Source: an uncultured Rhodospirillales bacterium (GTDB lineage: Bacteria; Pseudomonadota; Alphaproteobacteria; ATCC43930; CGMCC-115725). Taken from it: a stretch of DNA of 64,000 nucleotides. The notes below the pieces were generated by a model, which was not told the origin of the DNA, searched no databases, and saw only the letters and a program-made list of their open reading frames with translations. Both the position numbers and the translations under genes were made by a program. The DNA is taken from the NCBI GenBank assembly GCA_903822185.1, contig CAIJOA010000026.1, positions 1 to 64,000 of the forward strand, in the 5' to 3' direction. Of this stretch, positions 1 through 6,861 are shown in pieces. The number at the start of each line of letters is the position of its first letter. Position 1 is the stretch's first letter.

Positions 1-646
1 CCAGTTGCGGTCCTTGGTTGCTGACCTTTCCAACTGCTTTGTCCACCGGCCAAAGCTGTAATCGCGACTCGGGGAATGGCTTTAGCAGTGTCGTTGCGTC
101 CGGTAGCGGTTCCTCGCCAAGCCAGCTCGCGTAGTCGTCGGGGGCGATAATTACCGGCATCCTGTCGTGTATCGGCTCCATAAGCGGATTGGCTTCTGTC
201 GTAATGATGGTGCAGCAGCGCACAGGATCGCCGCTGGTGGGTTTCCAGTCCTGCCACAGGCCAGCCATATACATCGGCTGCTTGTTCCCAAACCCTACTG
301 CGAATGGCTGCTTGTCCGTTTTGCGCCATTCGTAGAACCCATCCGTCACGACGAGACAGCGACGGCCTGCTTTCCAAGCTCCGCTAAACGGGTTCTTCGT
401 GGCTACGGTGTCTGCTCGCGCGTTGATTAGAGGCGGTCCTTTACCGTCCTTGGCCCAAGGTGCGAACAGACCCCATCGCATCCATTCCAAGGTTCGCTCG
501 CCATTCGCTGACGTAACGACAGGAATTTGGTTCGTCGGGGCTAAGTTGTAGCGCGGATGATAGGCGTCACCGATGCGGTCATGTTTAATCCGCAGTTCGA
601 TCCTGATTTCGTTTATCTCATTTGGTGTGCGAACGCGACCGCACAT
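1..646 (-). CDS. yedK: SOS response-associated peptidase (SRAP / YedK-HMCES family), 3' end outside window
   Basis: SRAP proteins shield abasic sites in single-stranded DNA by forming a thiazolidine DNA-protein crosslink through Cys2. Translation begins MCGRV, so Cys2 is available after Met removal. Further family motifs follow in order: PRYNLAPTN, RWGLFAPWAKD, NARADTV, GRRCLVVTDGFYEW and, near the C-terminus, HDRMPVI with the conserved His. About 215 residues are visible with no stop, close to the usual 220-250, so only the extreme C-terminus is missing. The ATG lies directly after the stop of the upstream 56-aa gene with no gap, which suggests translational coupling in a three-gene leftward operon. 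No LexA box was seen. Family assignment is firm; the local cellular role is inferred. Confidence 0.93.
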   Translation of the reverse strand, partial: MCGRVRTPNEINEIRIELRIKHDRIGDAYHPRYNLAPTNQIPVVTSANGERTLEWMRWGLFAPWAKDGKGPPLINARADTVATKNPFSGAWKAGRRCLVVTDGFYEWRKTDKQPFAVGFGNKQPMYMAGLWQDWKPTSGDPVRCCTIITTEANPLMEPIHDRMPVIIAPDDYASWLGEEPLPDATTLLKPFPESRLQLWPVDKAVGKVSNQGPQL

Positions 647-817
647 CTAATGCAAGGATAGACCGTAGCTTGAGGTATTGCGCGCCAACTCCCGCAGCAT
701 ATCGAAAACATTTTGGAAGGCTTCTGTGTCGGCAAATCCCGGGTGCGCCGCATGTACGGCCTCAAGCTCGGCTTCTGCTTTCTCGATTAGCTGTTCGGCC
801 CTTTTAAGGTCGGTCAC
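647..817 (-). CDS. hypothetical 56-aa protein
   Basis: A small frame starting with GTG (MTDLKRAEQLIEKAEAELEA...) and ending with TAG immediately before the SRAP start codon. GGAG lies about 8 nt upstream of the GTG (ACGGAGTAAGCC), a good ribosome binding site. The N-terminal half is strongly helical with heptad-like spacing of L/I/A residues. It sits 11 nt downstream of the 131-aa gene and abuts the SRAP gene, so all three are probably one transcript. No family was recognised. Coding status rests on the SD site, the tight packing and plausible composition; it is too short for statistical support alone. Confidence 0.6.
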   Translation of the reverse strand: MTDLKRAEQLIEKAEAELEAVHAAHPGFADTEAFQNVFDMLRELARNTSSYGLSLH

Positions 818-828
818 GGCTTACTCCG

Positions 829-1224
829 TTAGTGGTCTTTCGAGGCCTCGATCATTTCGCGCAGGTTCTTTTGCCTTTGCAAATTCCATTTCTCGAAGCT
901 GGGGACGTTCTGATTGGCTGGCGCATTTCGATGCTGCTCCGGGTAGAACCAGTCTTGGTGTTCGATGACGATAGAACGCATTTCCTCGGTCGAGAGCGTG
1001 TCCAGCGTGTTTAGATCGAGCCCGACTTTGAGCCACGGCATGTCTATCGCTGGCCCACAGAGGTAGCCCCACTCGCCTACTAAGTCGCGGATAATCAAGC
1101 AGAACGTCTCGCGCAATTCCGCATCCGGCAGGATGTGAGCCTCTCTGTCACTAAGCACCCAGAATTCGTCAGCGACTAACATTTCGGCCTCTTCCTTTTG
1201 GAAGACAGACTGTGCCATCGTCAT
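829..1224 (-). CDS. hypothetical 131-aa protein, first gene of the SRAP operon
   Basis: A soluble acidic protein of 131 residues with no signal peptide or membrane segment. The middle contains LIIRDLVGEWGYLCGPAID and LDTLSTEEMRSIVIEHQDWF, and the tail is charged (LQRQKNLREMIEASKDH). I do not recognise the family. ATG codons at 1224 and 1218 are both possible starts and neither has a clear SD. Its stop is 11 nt before the GTG of the 56-aa gene that leads into the SRAP gene. Upstream it is divergent from a CxxC protein whose start is only 33 nt away, so the two promoters must overlap each other or the coding regions. Confidence 0.7.
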   Translation of the reverse strand: MTMAQSVFQKEEAEMLVADEFWVLSDREAHILPDAELRETFCLIIRDLVGEWGYLCGPAIDMPWLKVGLDLNTLDTLSTEEMRSIVIEHQDWFYPEQHRNAPANQNVPSFEKWNLQRQKNLREMIEASKDH

Positions 1225-1257
1225 GAGAACAAATCAAGTACACGAATGAGGCACCCA

Positions 1258-1494
1258 ATGGCGCGCGATCGAAGGATTCCATTAGAGGCAATCCGGGGTT
1301 GCGACCTGCAGATTTGGCATATCGTCATTTGCGAATGCTGGGCCTGCAAACACGAACGAGTTATGCCTCACGGACCGTTTAAGCGTCGTGATCGAGCAGA
1401 CAAGCCTTTGTCAGACCTAAAATTTCGCTGCCAATGGTGCGGGGAGGATGGGCCCCACAAGCTCACTGTCGAGGCATTGCCGAAGCATTATTAG
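1258..1494 (+). CDS. small CxxC zinc-ribbon-like protein (78 aa)
   Basis: The chosen start (MARDRRIPLEAIRG) has GAGG 6 nt upstream; an ATG at 1246 is in frame but has no SD. The protein carries two paired-cysteine knuckles, C-E-C-W-A-C followed by K-H, and later C-Q-W-C-G. This spacing is typical of a treble-clef or zinc-ribbon fold, so metal binding is inferred. It ends HKLTVEALPKHY. No family name was recognised. It is divergent from the SRAP operon with only 33 nt between start codons. It may be a small nucleic-acid-binding or phage-derived protein; that is a guess from the fold. Confidence 0.6.
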   Translation: MARDRRIPLEAIRGCDLQIWHIVICECWACKHERVMPHGPFKRRDRADKPLSDLKFRCQWCGEDGPHKLTVEALPKHY

Positions 1495-1837
1495 GGCCGA
1501 GCGATGAGCTTCGCTCAAACGATGAGTTGAGATCGGCGGTTCGAGAGATCCCGCCCCAAGCGTGACCTGATTTTGCAATCAATGGTTGAATGCGGCGTGC
1601 CGCTAAAATATAGTTCTTTGCAAAGTAGGAAACTTAACGCGAAATAATTTCGGGGGAGCCGTCATGCGCTATTCGGGCATCCTGCTCGCGCTCACACTCG
1701 CGGCATGTTCAACCACTGACCAGCAGGGAGCGCAATTGCTGGCGCTTACGGACACCCACTTTCGAGATACAACGACGATCAAAGATGGCCCACTGGATGT
1801 TGTCGCCACTTTCTCGACCGTAAATGGATTTCAAGAG

Positions 1838-1877
1838 AAACACGGTCTTCTTGGGATAAACACGGTCTTCTTGGGAT
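1838..1877. repeat. exact tandem duplication, 2 x 20 bp
   Basis: The unit AAACACGGTCTTCTTGGGAT occurs twice head to tail with no mismatch. Twenty is not a multiple of three, so the second copy shifts the frame of the surrounding lipoprotein gene by two bases and creates the TAG at 1877. No other tandem repeat is nearby. Confidence 0.97.
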
Positions 1878-1878
1878 A

Positions 1879-2634
1879 GTGTGGAACGATGAGTTTCTGC
1901 GAGCCTTCGTCGATAAAAAGACCGGCACAATCAAGTTTCAGCTGTATGCAATAATTCCGTATACGGATTCCACTTGGCGATTTTACAACGGGGCAACGTA
2001 TCTGACACCGAATGGCCCAGTTGCAGCAAATGTGGACGTGATTGATCGAGACGTTGATTGCACCGGATCGTCCACGTTTGGTGGATGCTCATATACAGAA
2101 CAGGTCGCCTTTGATGTTCCGGCAGATGTTATTCAAAGGCTTGCTGATGCATATGGCACAGATGCCGCGCACCATATTTGGCTTTTCAAGTTTTCCGCAC
2201 ACAGTGGAAGTGAGTATTCCGATGGCATCATCCCCGCCGAAGCCAAAGGGCTTCTCGAGGCAATGCAGGTACACGGCATAAACACAGCGGCTGTCGCAGG
2301 TAATTCACACGACGCAGTACCGACGGCGACCTCTACCCCAAGTGGCAGTCCACCAGCACACCCAGCTATCGGCGTAACCGCCATTCCGACCCCGCTTCCA
2401 GTAGCGAATATGTTGAAGGTCAATGGCGGCCTCATGGTAATTACCGTTACTCCCGGTTCGCCAGCAGATCACGCTGGCCTCAAGCCCGGTGATGTGATCA
2501 CCAAGTATGCTGATCAATCCGTCAACGCGGTGGCTGATCTTCAATCTGCAGTAAACGCGACTTCATCAGGATCAACCGTGCAGTTGTCTGTCCAGCGAGG
2601 GAACGCCGCGAGTAAAATTTCCGTGAAATATTAA
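1879..2634 (+). CDS. C-terminal fragment with PDZ domain (downstream part of the split lipoprotein)
   Basis: A 251-residue frame beginning at a GTG that overlaps the TAG of the upstream fragment. Residues 1 to about 140 form an unrecognised domain with paired cysteines (VDCTGSSTFGGCSY). A low-complexity P/T/S/A linker covers about 145-175. The C-terminal ~70 residues are a PDZ domain (MVITVTPGSPADHAGLKPGD, then ITKYADQSV), as found in periplasmic HtrA-type or signalling proteins. Without the upstream part it lacks the lipoprotein signal and would stay in the cytoplasm if translated. The fragment is open to its end, which suggests a recent event. Confidence 0.6.
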   Translation: MWNDEFLRAFVDKKTGTIKFQLYAIIPYTDSTWRFYNGATYLTPNGPVAANVDVIDRDVDCTGSSTFGGCSYTEQVAFDVPADVIQRLADAYGTDAAHHIWLFKFSAHSGSEYSDGIIPAEAKGLLEAMQVHGINTAAVAGNSHDAVPTATSTPSGSPPAHPAIGVTAIPTPLPVANMLKVNGGLMVITVTPGSPADHAGLKPGDVITKYADQSVNAVADLQSAVNATSSGSTVQLSVQRGNAASKISVKY

Positions 2635-2676
2635 AGGCAATTTGACGCCGCAACCCATCGGAACCTGTGAGAAGAA

Positions 2677-3150
2677 ATGCTGGCAATCCTTTTTTTCATT
2701 GTCGCCGCTGTTCTCATTGTCCTTTACCTGAGAAATCAGACCAAGCAACGACAACACTGGCGCGAGAGACTTAGCCGATCAGGTTTCTCGTTTGACGAAG
2801 TTATTGCGCTAGGTGATAGCGAACTCATCATCGATCGGACTAAGCAACGCCTTGCATTTATCCACTTCAGCCTGACGCACCGTTCAGGACCCTCCGTTGG
2901 AGGTTCTCGTCGGTGGAAGTCGATGGGAGAAGCCATTCGCTTCTCTGAGGTGACAGCAGTTAGGGTTGAAAAACCAAACAACCGAACACACCGTGCGGTC
3001 TGGTTCGACTTCACCAACGAAGGCTCTACGTACGGCGCGCTCGCAGTCGTTCCAGCGCGAAGCCTTGAGAAGGTTGTGCTCCACCCGTTGACGATGTTTG
3101 TGGAAACTGACCTGTCCAAAACGATCGAATTTACTGAGCCATTATATTAG
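2677..3150 (+). CDS. hypothetical membrane-anchored protein (157 aa)
   Basis: The N-terminus (MLAILFFIVAAVLIVLYLRN) is one hydrophobic helix followed by basic residues, so the remaining ~135 residues are predicted cytoplasmic with an N-out anchor. The soluble part alternates short strands (IIDRTKQRLAFIHFS, VTAVRVEKPN, AVWFDFTNEG) and resembles a small beta-rich PH-like domain, though no family was recognised. It follows the split lipoprotein by 42 nt on the same strand and may share its transcript. TGAGAAGAA upstream of the ATG is a weak SD. It is somewhat less GC-rich than the core genes, in keeping with the accessory character of 1-5.4 kb. Confidence 0.65.
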   Translation: MLAILFFIVAAVLIVLYLRNQTKQRQHWRERLSRSGFSFDEVIALGDSELIIDRTKQRLAFIHFSLTHRSGPSVGGSRRWKSMGEAIRFSEVTAVRVEKPNNRTHRAVWFDFTNEGSTYGALAVVPARSLEKVVLHPLTMFVETDLSKTIEFTEPLY

Positions 3151-3268
3151 CGACCGCCAACCAAAGGTAGCTAGCCAACCACTCACGTTTTGATGCACTT
3201 CAGTACAAATAGTTGCGCAAGAAAAGTTTCAAGGTAGTGTCCGAAGACAGTCTCAAGCGCGAGAACAT

Positions 3269-3285
3269 TGAGCTGCTGCCGGTTC
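3269..3285 (+). repeat. IS left terminal inverted repeat
   Basis: TGAGCTGCTGCCGGTTC is a perfect 17-bp inverted match to positions 4496-4512. Confidence 0.9.
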
Positions 3286-3328
3286 CACAGACACCGAGTT
3301 AGGTGTTTTATGGAACTGGAGGTGGGTC

Positions 3329-3619
3329 ATGGATCGACGGAGATTTACGCGGGAGTTCAAGCTTGAGGCTGTACGTCTGATCAAGGAGCGCGGGGTGAGC
3401 GTTGCGCAGGCCTCGCGCGATCTGGGTGTTCACGGCACGGTGCTGCGCAACTGGGTAAAGGCGTTTGGCGACGATCCAGTCCATGCCTTTCCGGGTCACG
3501 GGCAATTGAAGCCCGAGCAGGCCGAGATCGCGCGGCTGAAGCGCGAGGTGACCAAGCTGAAGGCCGAACGAGACATCCTAAAAAAAGCCGCGGCCTACTT
3601 CGCGAAGGAATCGATGTGA
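3329..3619 (+). CDS. IS3-family transposase OrfA (helix-turn-helix)
   Basis: 96 residues. The HTH occupies roughly residues 5-50 (RRRFTREFKLEAVRLIKERG, then VSVAQASRDLGVHGTVLRNW), typical of the IS3/IS911 OrfA that binds the terminal repeats. It is followed by a leucine-zipper-like helix (AEIARLKREVTKLKAERDIL) for dimerisation. A run of seven A residues at 3580-3586 just before the end is a slippery heptamer. A -1 shift there enters the orfB frame without meeting a stop and would make the OrfAB transposase. Its stop overlaps the orfB GTG (GTGA). The gene looks intact. Confidence 0.95.
   Translation: MDRRRFTREFKLEAVRLIKERGVSVAQASRDLGVHGTVLRNWVKAFGDDPVHAFPGHGQLKPEQAEIARLKREVTKLKAERDILKKAAAYFAKESM
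3580..3586 (+). promoter_or_regulatory. programmed -1 frameshift site (A_AAA_AAA)
   Basis: Seven A residues are read as A AAA AAA in the orfA frame. A -1 slip continues through AGC CGC GGC CTA in the orfB frame with no stop up to and past the orfB GTG. This is the usual IS3-family position for making the fused OrfAB. Use of the site is inferred. Confidence 0.75.
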
Positions 3620-4482
3620 AGTTCGGATTCATCGCGAAGCACCGGGGAGTCTGGCCGGCGGAGTGGTTATGCGGGGCGCTCGGTGTCTCGCGGGGTGGGT
3701 TCTATGCCTGGCTGACACGGCCACGCAGCCGGCGTTCGCGGAGCGACGAGGAACTGGCCGCCAAGATCCGGGCCAGCTTCATCGCAAGCGATCGAACCTA
3801 CGGTGCCAGGCGGGTCTGGCACGACCTACTTGCCGATGGCATGCCGTGCGGATTGCACCGGATCGAACGATTGATGCGGCTTCAGGCCTTGCGGGCGCGT
3901 CCGCGACGCCGGCGTCTGCCGCCCGACCTGGGTGAGCGGCAGACGAGCGCCATCGCCCCCAACGTGCTCGACCGCAGCTTCGACGCCCCGGCCCCCAACC
4001 GCCGATGGATTGCAGACTTCACCTATATCTGGACGGCTGAAGGTTGGCTCTATGTAGCCGGTGTGATCGATCTCTTCTCCCGCCGGATGGTCGGCTGGTC
4101 GATGAGTGCGACCATGACGGCGCAGCTCGTCACCGATGCTCTGGTGATGGCGATCTGGCGAAGGGGAAAGCCCGATGCGCTGTTGCATCATTCCGATCGC
4201 GGCAGCCAGTACACCAGCGAACAGTTCCAGCGGCTGATGACCGATCTCGGCGTCACCTGCTCGATGAGCCGTTCGGGCAACGTCTGGGACAACGCGGCGA
4301 TGGAGAGCTTCTTCTCTTCGTTGAAGACCGAGCGCACGGCGCGGAAGATCTACCGGTCACGGGACGAGGCCAAGGCCGATGTGTTCGACTACATCGAACG
4401 CTTCTACAACACGAAACGCAGGCACTCGACGATCGGCTATCTCAGCCCTATGGAGTTCGAGAGGCAGGCCGGATTAGCTTAA
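3616..4482 (+). CDS. IS3-family transposase OrfB (DDE integrase)
   Basis: 288 residues with an N-terminal HTH_21-type region and an rve integrase core. The catalytic triad is intact: Asp134 (RRWIADFTY), Asp194 (HHSDRGSQY) and Glu230 (NAAMESFFSS), giving exact D-D-35-E spacing. The C-terminal YNTKRRHSTIGYLSPMEFE is the family's end motif. As drawn it starts at a GTG overlapping the orfA stop; the active form is probably the OrfAB frameshift product. There is no internal stop or truncation. Family identification is certain. Confidence 0.96.
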   Translation: MKFGFIAKHRGVWPAEWLCGALGVSRGGFYAWLTRPRSRRSRSDEELAAKIRASFIASDRTYGARRVWHDLLADGMPCGLHRIERLMRLQALRARPRRRRLPPDLGERQTSAIAPNVLDRSFDAPAPNRRWIADFTYIWTAEGWLYVAGVIDLFSRRMVGWSMSATMTAQLVTDALVMAIWRRGKPDALLHHSDRGSQYTSEQFQRLMTDLGVTCSMSRSGNVWDNAAMESFFSSLKTERTARKIYRSRDEAKADVFDYIERFYNTKRRHSTIGYLSPMEFERQAGLA

Positions 4483-4931
4483 GCGGGTGTCAACCGAACC
4501 GGCAGCAGCTCAATTCGATATTTCTTGTACGCGTGTAGGTCGGCTTCACGGATTTGATCGACCGTTATCGTTCCGAAGAAATTATCCAGCGTGTTTCTGA
4601 TGAAAGAGTTGTGCGACTTAACGCGTTCGTTGCTTGCGCGTCCGGCTTTGGCCAGCACTGCAAGATCTGCGAGGTACAATGTCGTGACCTGCTTGAAGGT
4701 CTTCGGTAGAGCTGCACGACCTTTGATGCGTTCGTAGTCGAGTTCCTTGTAGCGATCACCGGCGGTGCGAATTGCTGTCGGTAGGTCTGTCGTGCGTGTT
4801 GATCGTCGTTCGTATCCAGTCAGTCCAGGTATCGCTATCCGGTAGTGGATTGAACTGCGTTGGCTGTCGAGCCGCGTGTAGAGCACCACCTTTCCGTGTT
4901 CGAGGGTCGTTAGAATATTTTCAGTCGCCAT
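4479..4931 (-). pseudogene. tyrosine-recombinase integrase, N-terminal remnant truncated by the IS
   Basis: Residues 1-60 (MATENILTTLEHGKVVLYTR...) resemble the arm-binding part of phage or island integrases. Residues ~70-135 form the SAM-like core-binding domain (FKQVTTLYLADLAVLAKAGR, then NERVKSHNSFIRNTLDNFFG). Native sequence stops at the IS boundary after AYKKYRI; the last residues and the stop are read from the IS end. The catalytic domain with its R-H-R-Y residues is absent from the window. An IS plus a flanking deletion is the likeliest cause. This is evidence that the left part of the window was once an integrated element. Confidence 0.8.
4496..4512 (-). repeat. IS right terminal inverted repeat
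   Basis: GAACCGGCAGCAGCTCA, the reverse complement of the left IS end, precedes the integrase remnant. Confidence 0.9.
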
Positions 4932-5376
4932 ATTTCTCCAAAATTATTATGTAAAATTGTACGCACGGCGCGCGCTGACGGCAATTTAAATCGCGAAATA
5001 ATCGGATCGGCTAACCCTTTCTAATCGTGCTTATTTTGTGCAAATCGTCAGCCCGTCTGTCGCACCGCGCAGTAGCGCGCGAAAACGCGCGTGTACGCCG
5101 CGTGTATGCTAAAACGGTACGCCAAGAGCGCAACCAGATTTTAAAAGGCTATGGATTTCAGCGGCTTAGGAGAAAAAGCGGTCAACGACGCCGCGCGCTA
5201 CACTTTTGCCGCATTCGCAAAGCGGGGCTAACTTCTTGCTTTCGCAAGCGAAAAACAGGGCGATTTTCGGCATGCGGAATTCGCGGAACCGGGGCTTTCC
5301 GCGCGCATTTGCACGCTTCGTCCGCGGTGCTCTCCGCTTCGATTTAGTTTCCGGATCGGTCTAACGGGAGGGTGGT
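4932..5376. other. 445-bp gene-poor spacer between integrase remnant and the 391-aa gene
   Basis: No supported gene. The first ~100 bp are AT-rich (AATTATTATGTAAAATTG) and could hold the integrase promoter. A hairpin CGCGCG-AAAA-CGCGCG lies at 5076-5091. No tRNA or attachment-site core was recognised. Confidence 0.5.
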
Positions 5377-6552
5377 CTAGGCGGCGGCCTGCGCCGAGGT
5401 CTTCGCCTTGGGCGTCAACGCGCCATGAAGCTGATCGAGCAAAATCTCGAGATTATGGTCGGTCAGGCCGCGATTCGCCGTCATCATCTCGAGGCAGCCG
5501 ACGGCCTGGCTGATCTTGCCCATGGCAATACCGAGCGTGCAGGAAACCTCCCGGGCGTTGCGAAGGAATGCCAGAAAGCCGGCGGGAGACATGCTCGTCA
5601 CGAACTGGTCGTAGAGCCGGTTGTAGTCCTGAAGAACGGTGTCGATGCCGATCCAATGGTCGCGCAGGCGGGACGTGATTTCCTGCACGCGTTGGCGCAG
5701 AAAATCGCCGTGGGCCTTGGGTAAATCGGTCCGGATGCGCGAATTCTTGCTAAGCCACACAGCGAGACTTTTGCGTGTCGACTCGCTTCGAAAATAGTCG
5801 AAGCTGTAAAACATGATCGCCTTCCAGGCGCCGAAGATCTCCAGGGCTTCGTCCATGGGGCACCGCAGCGCCATGATCAAAGGCTCCAAAGCATCCAAAT
5901 CCTTGGCTTCCCACACCACGTCGATGAGCTGCGTCACCTTGCTTTCGAGTGGCTTGTCGCCGCCGAAAGCCGCCCGCACAAGCATCTCCATTTTTTTGCG
6001 GATGAATGACTGGATGGCGGCTCGTTCTTCGGGCGACACTTCGAAATAGGCTTCGTGCGCGAAGATGCCCTTCAGCGCGAGGGCATCGCGCATCAAAAAG
6101 CCGTCCATCGAGGGAAGCTGGTTGATCGTCGCCAATATCTTGAAGTCGTGTTCGAAGACAGACAGATGATCGCCCAGCGAGGTCAGGCCGACGGTTTGTT
6201 GAAGAAACGGTAGGACATCTGGGCTGTCGAACTGTATCGACCGGCCGCCCCGCTCGGGACTCTCCGGTTCATAGGGCAGATAAAGTTTCGTGCCGATCGG
6301 TGAATCGTCCGCCCGACGCGGATCGTCGCCCTGCAAAATTTCCTTGATGATGACCACGTCGTTGAGCGCCGTATTCAAAAAAAGGCGGTCGCCTTCGACA
6401 TTGGCGGTCTTCAATTTCTGATTGATTTTATTGCAATTGAAGACCCACGAGGATTTCGCCCCTAGGGTCGAGCGGAGTTTTGCGTTGGCTTGTTTCATGC
6501 GAGGGCGTGTGCTCTTGAATTCAAATGTTCTATCTGCCGGCTGTAGAGCCAC
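5377..6552 (-). CDS. hypothetical protein (391 aa), function unknown
   Basis: A soluble, largely helical protein with no signal peptide and no membrane segment. The N-terminal ~100 residues are mixed alpha/beta (WVFNCNKINQKLKTANVEGD, then LFLNTALNDVVIIKEIL). From about residue 120 onward it is helix after helix (VLPFLQQTVGLTSLGDHLSV; EERAAIQSFIRKKMEMLVRA), like a helical-repeat or scaffold protein. The tail is A/K-rich. I recognise no family and no catalytic motif. GTG at 6552 is the longest start; ATG at 6498 (MKQANAKLRST) is also possible and neither has a convincing SD. It stands alone, divergent from tldD. Confidence 0.8.
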   Translation of the reverse strand: MALQPADRTFEFKSTRPRMKQANAKLRSTLGAKSSWVFNCNKINQKLKTANVEGDRLFLNTALNDVVIIKEILQGDDPRRADDSPIGTKLYLPYEPESPERGGRSIQFDSPDVLPFLQQTVGLTSLGDHLSVFEHDFKILATINQLPSMDGFLMRDALALKGIFAHEAYFEVSPEERAAIQSFIRKKMEMLVRAAFGGDKPLESKVTQLIDVVWEAKDLDALEPLIMALRCPMDEALEIFGAWKAIMFYSFDYFRSESTRKSLAVWLSKNSRIRTDLPKAHGDFLRQRVQEITSRLRDHWIGIDTVLQDYNRLYDQFVTSMSPAGFLAFLRNAREVSCTLGIAMGKISQAVGCLEMMTANRGLTDHNLEILLDQLHGALTPKAKTSAQAAA

Positions 6553-6861
6553 ACGCGCAGGTTATCGCGCAAAAAGCCGCTTCTACATCCGGTACCCGCA
6601 AAGCTGCGGACTTCCACGGAAAGGAGAAGCTAATCCGAAAGTATGAATGAATAATTTGTTCATGCTTTTTTAAGCATTCTTCGGATCAACGTTTGATGGT
6701 GATGCCCGCCATTTGATCCCGTCGTATGGTTTGGGGCCGCGCGCAGGAGCCCCAACCTGGCGCGGGACACTGTCAGCGCCGCCCTCTATACCTATATGTT
6801 AGGTTCCTTATCCTGCTGGAACCTTCACCGGCTTCGTGGCAGAACCATTTCCGGAGCATAA
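6553..6861. other. 309-bp intergenic region between divergent genes
   Basis: No gene seen. It must hold the tldD promoter and probably that of the 391-aa gene. Two inverted repeats are visible: ATGCTT-TTTT-AAGCAT at about 6662-6677, and GGTTTGGGGC...GCCCCAACC at about 6728-6757. CCGGAG before the tldD ATG is its SD. Confidence 0.5.

Larger units (their letters stand above)
1664..2634 (+). pseudogene. PDZ-domain lipoprotein gene split by a 20-bp tandem duplication
   Basis: The first 64 codons encode a lipoprotein signal (MRYSGILLALTLAAC, lipobox LAAC) and a short mature region ending in TAG at 1877-1879. The rest of the protein continues in another frame. A 20-bp unit at 1838-1857 is repeated exactly at 1858-1877. 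Removing one copy joins the frames as LLGI-VWNDEF, giving one protein of about 315 residues: signal, an unrecognised domain, a Pro/Thr/Ser-rich linker and a C-terminal PDZ domain. The disruption is therefore a simple duplication, either real or an assembly error. Because the second frame can start on a GTG overlapping the stop (TAGTG), some downstream product might still be made, but without an export signal. Confidence 0.8.
3269..4512 (+). mobile_element. complete IS3-family insertion sequence (~1.24 kb)
   Basis: The element has two overlapping genes, orfA and orfB, with a -1 frameshift arrangement, and is bounded by a 17-bp perfect terminal inverted repeat TGAGCTGCTGCCGGTTC. A GACACC block is also shared a few bases further in. 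Length, TG...CA ends and gene organisation fit the IS3 family (IS51-like group by OrfB character). Both genes are intact, so the element may be active. No convincing target-site duplication is visible (left flank ...AACAT, right flank ATTCG...), and the gene it interrupts on the right has no matching remainder on the left. Confidence 0.9.

Noticed and set aside
1527-1552. tRNA T-arm-like GGCGGTTCGAGAGATCCCGCC
   Set aside because: The 7-nt loop and acceptor partners do not fit a tRNA, and no anticodon arm is present upstream.
5027-5347. 106-codon plus-strand frame, Arg-rich
   Set aside because: No SD, skewed Arg/Cys composition and overlap with hairpin-rich spacer. It looks like random open sequence in GC-rich DNA.
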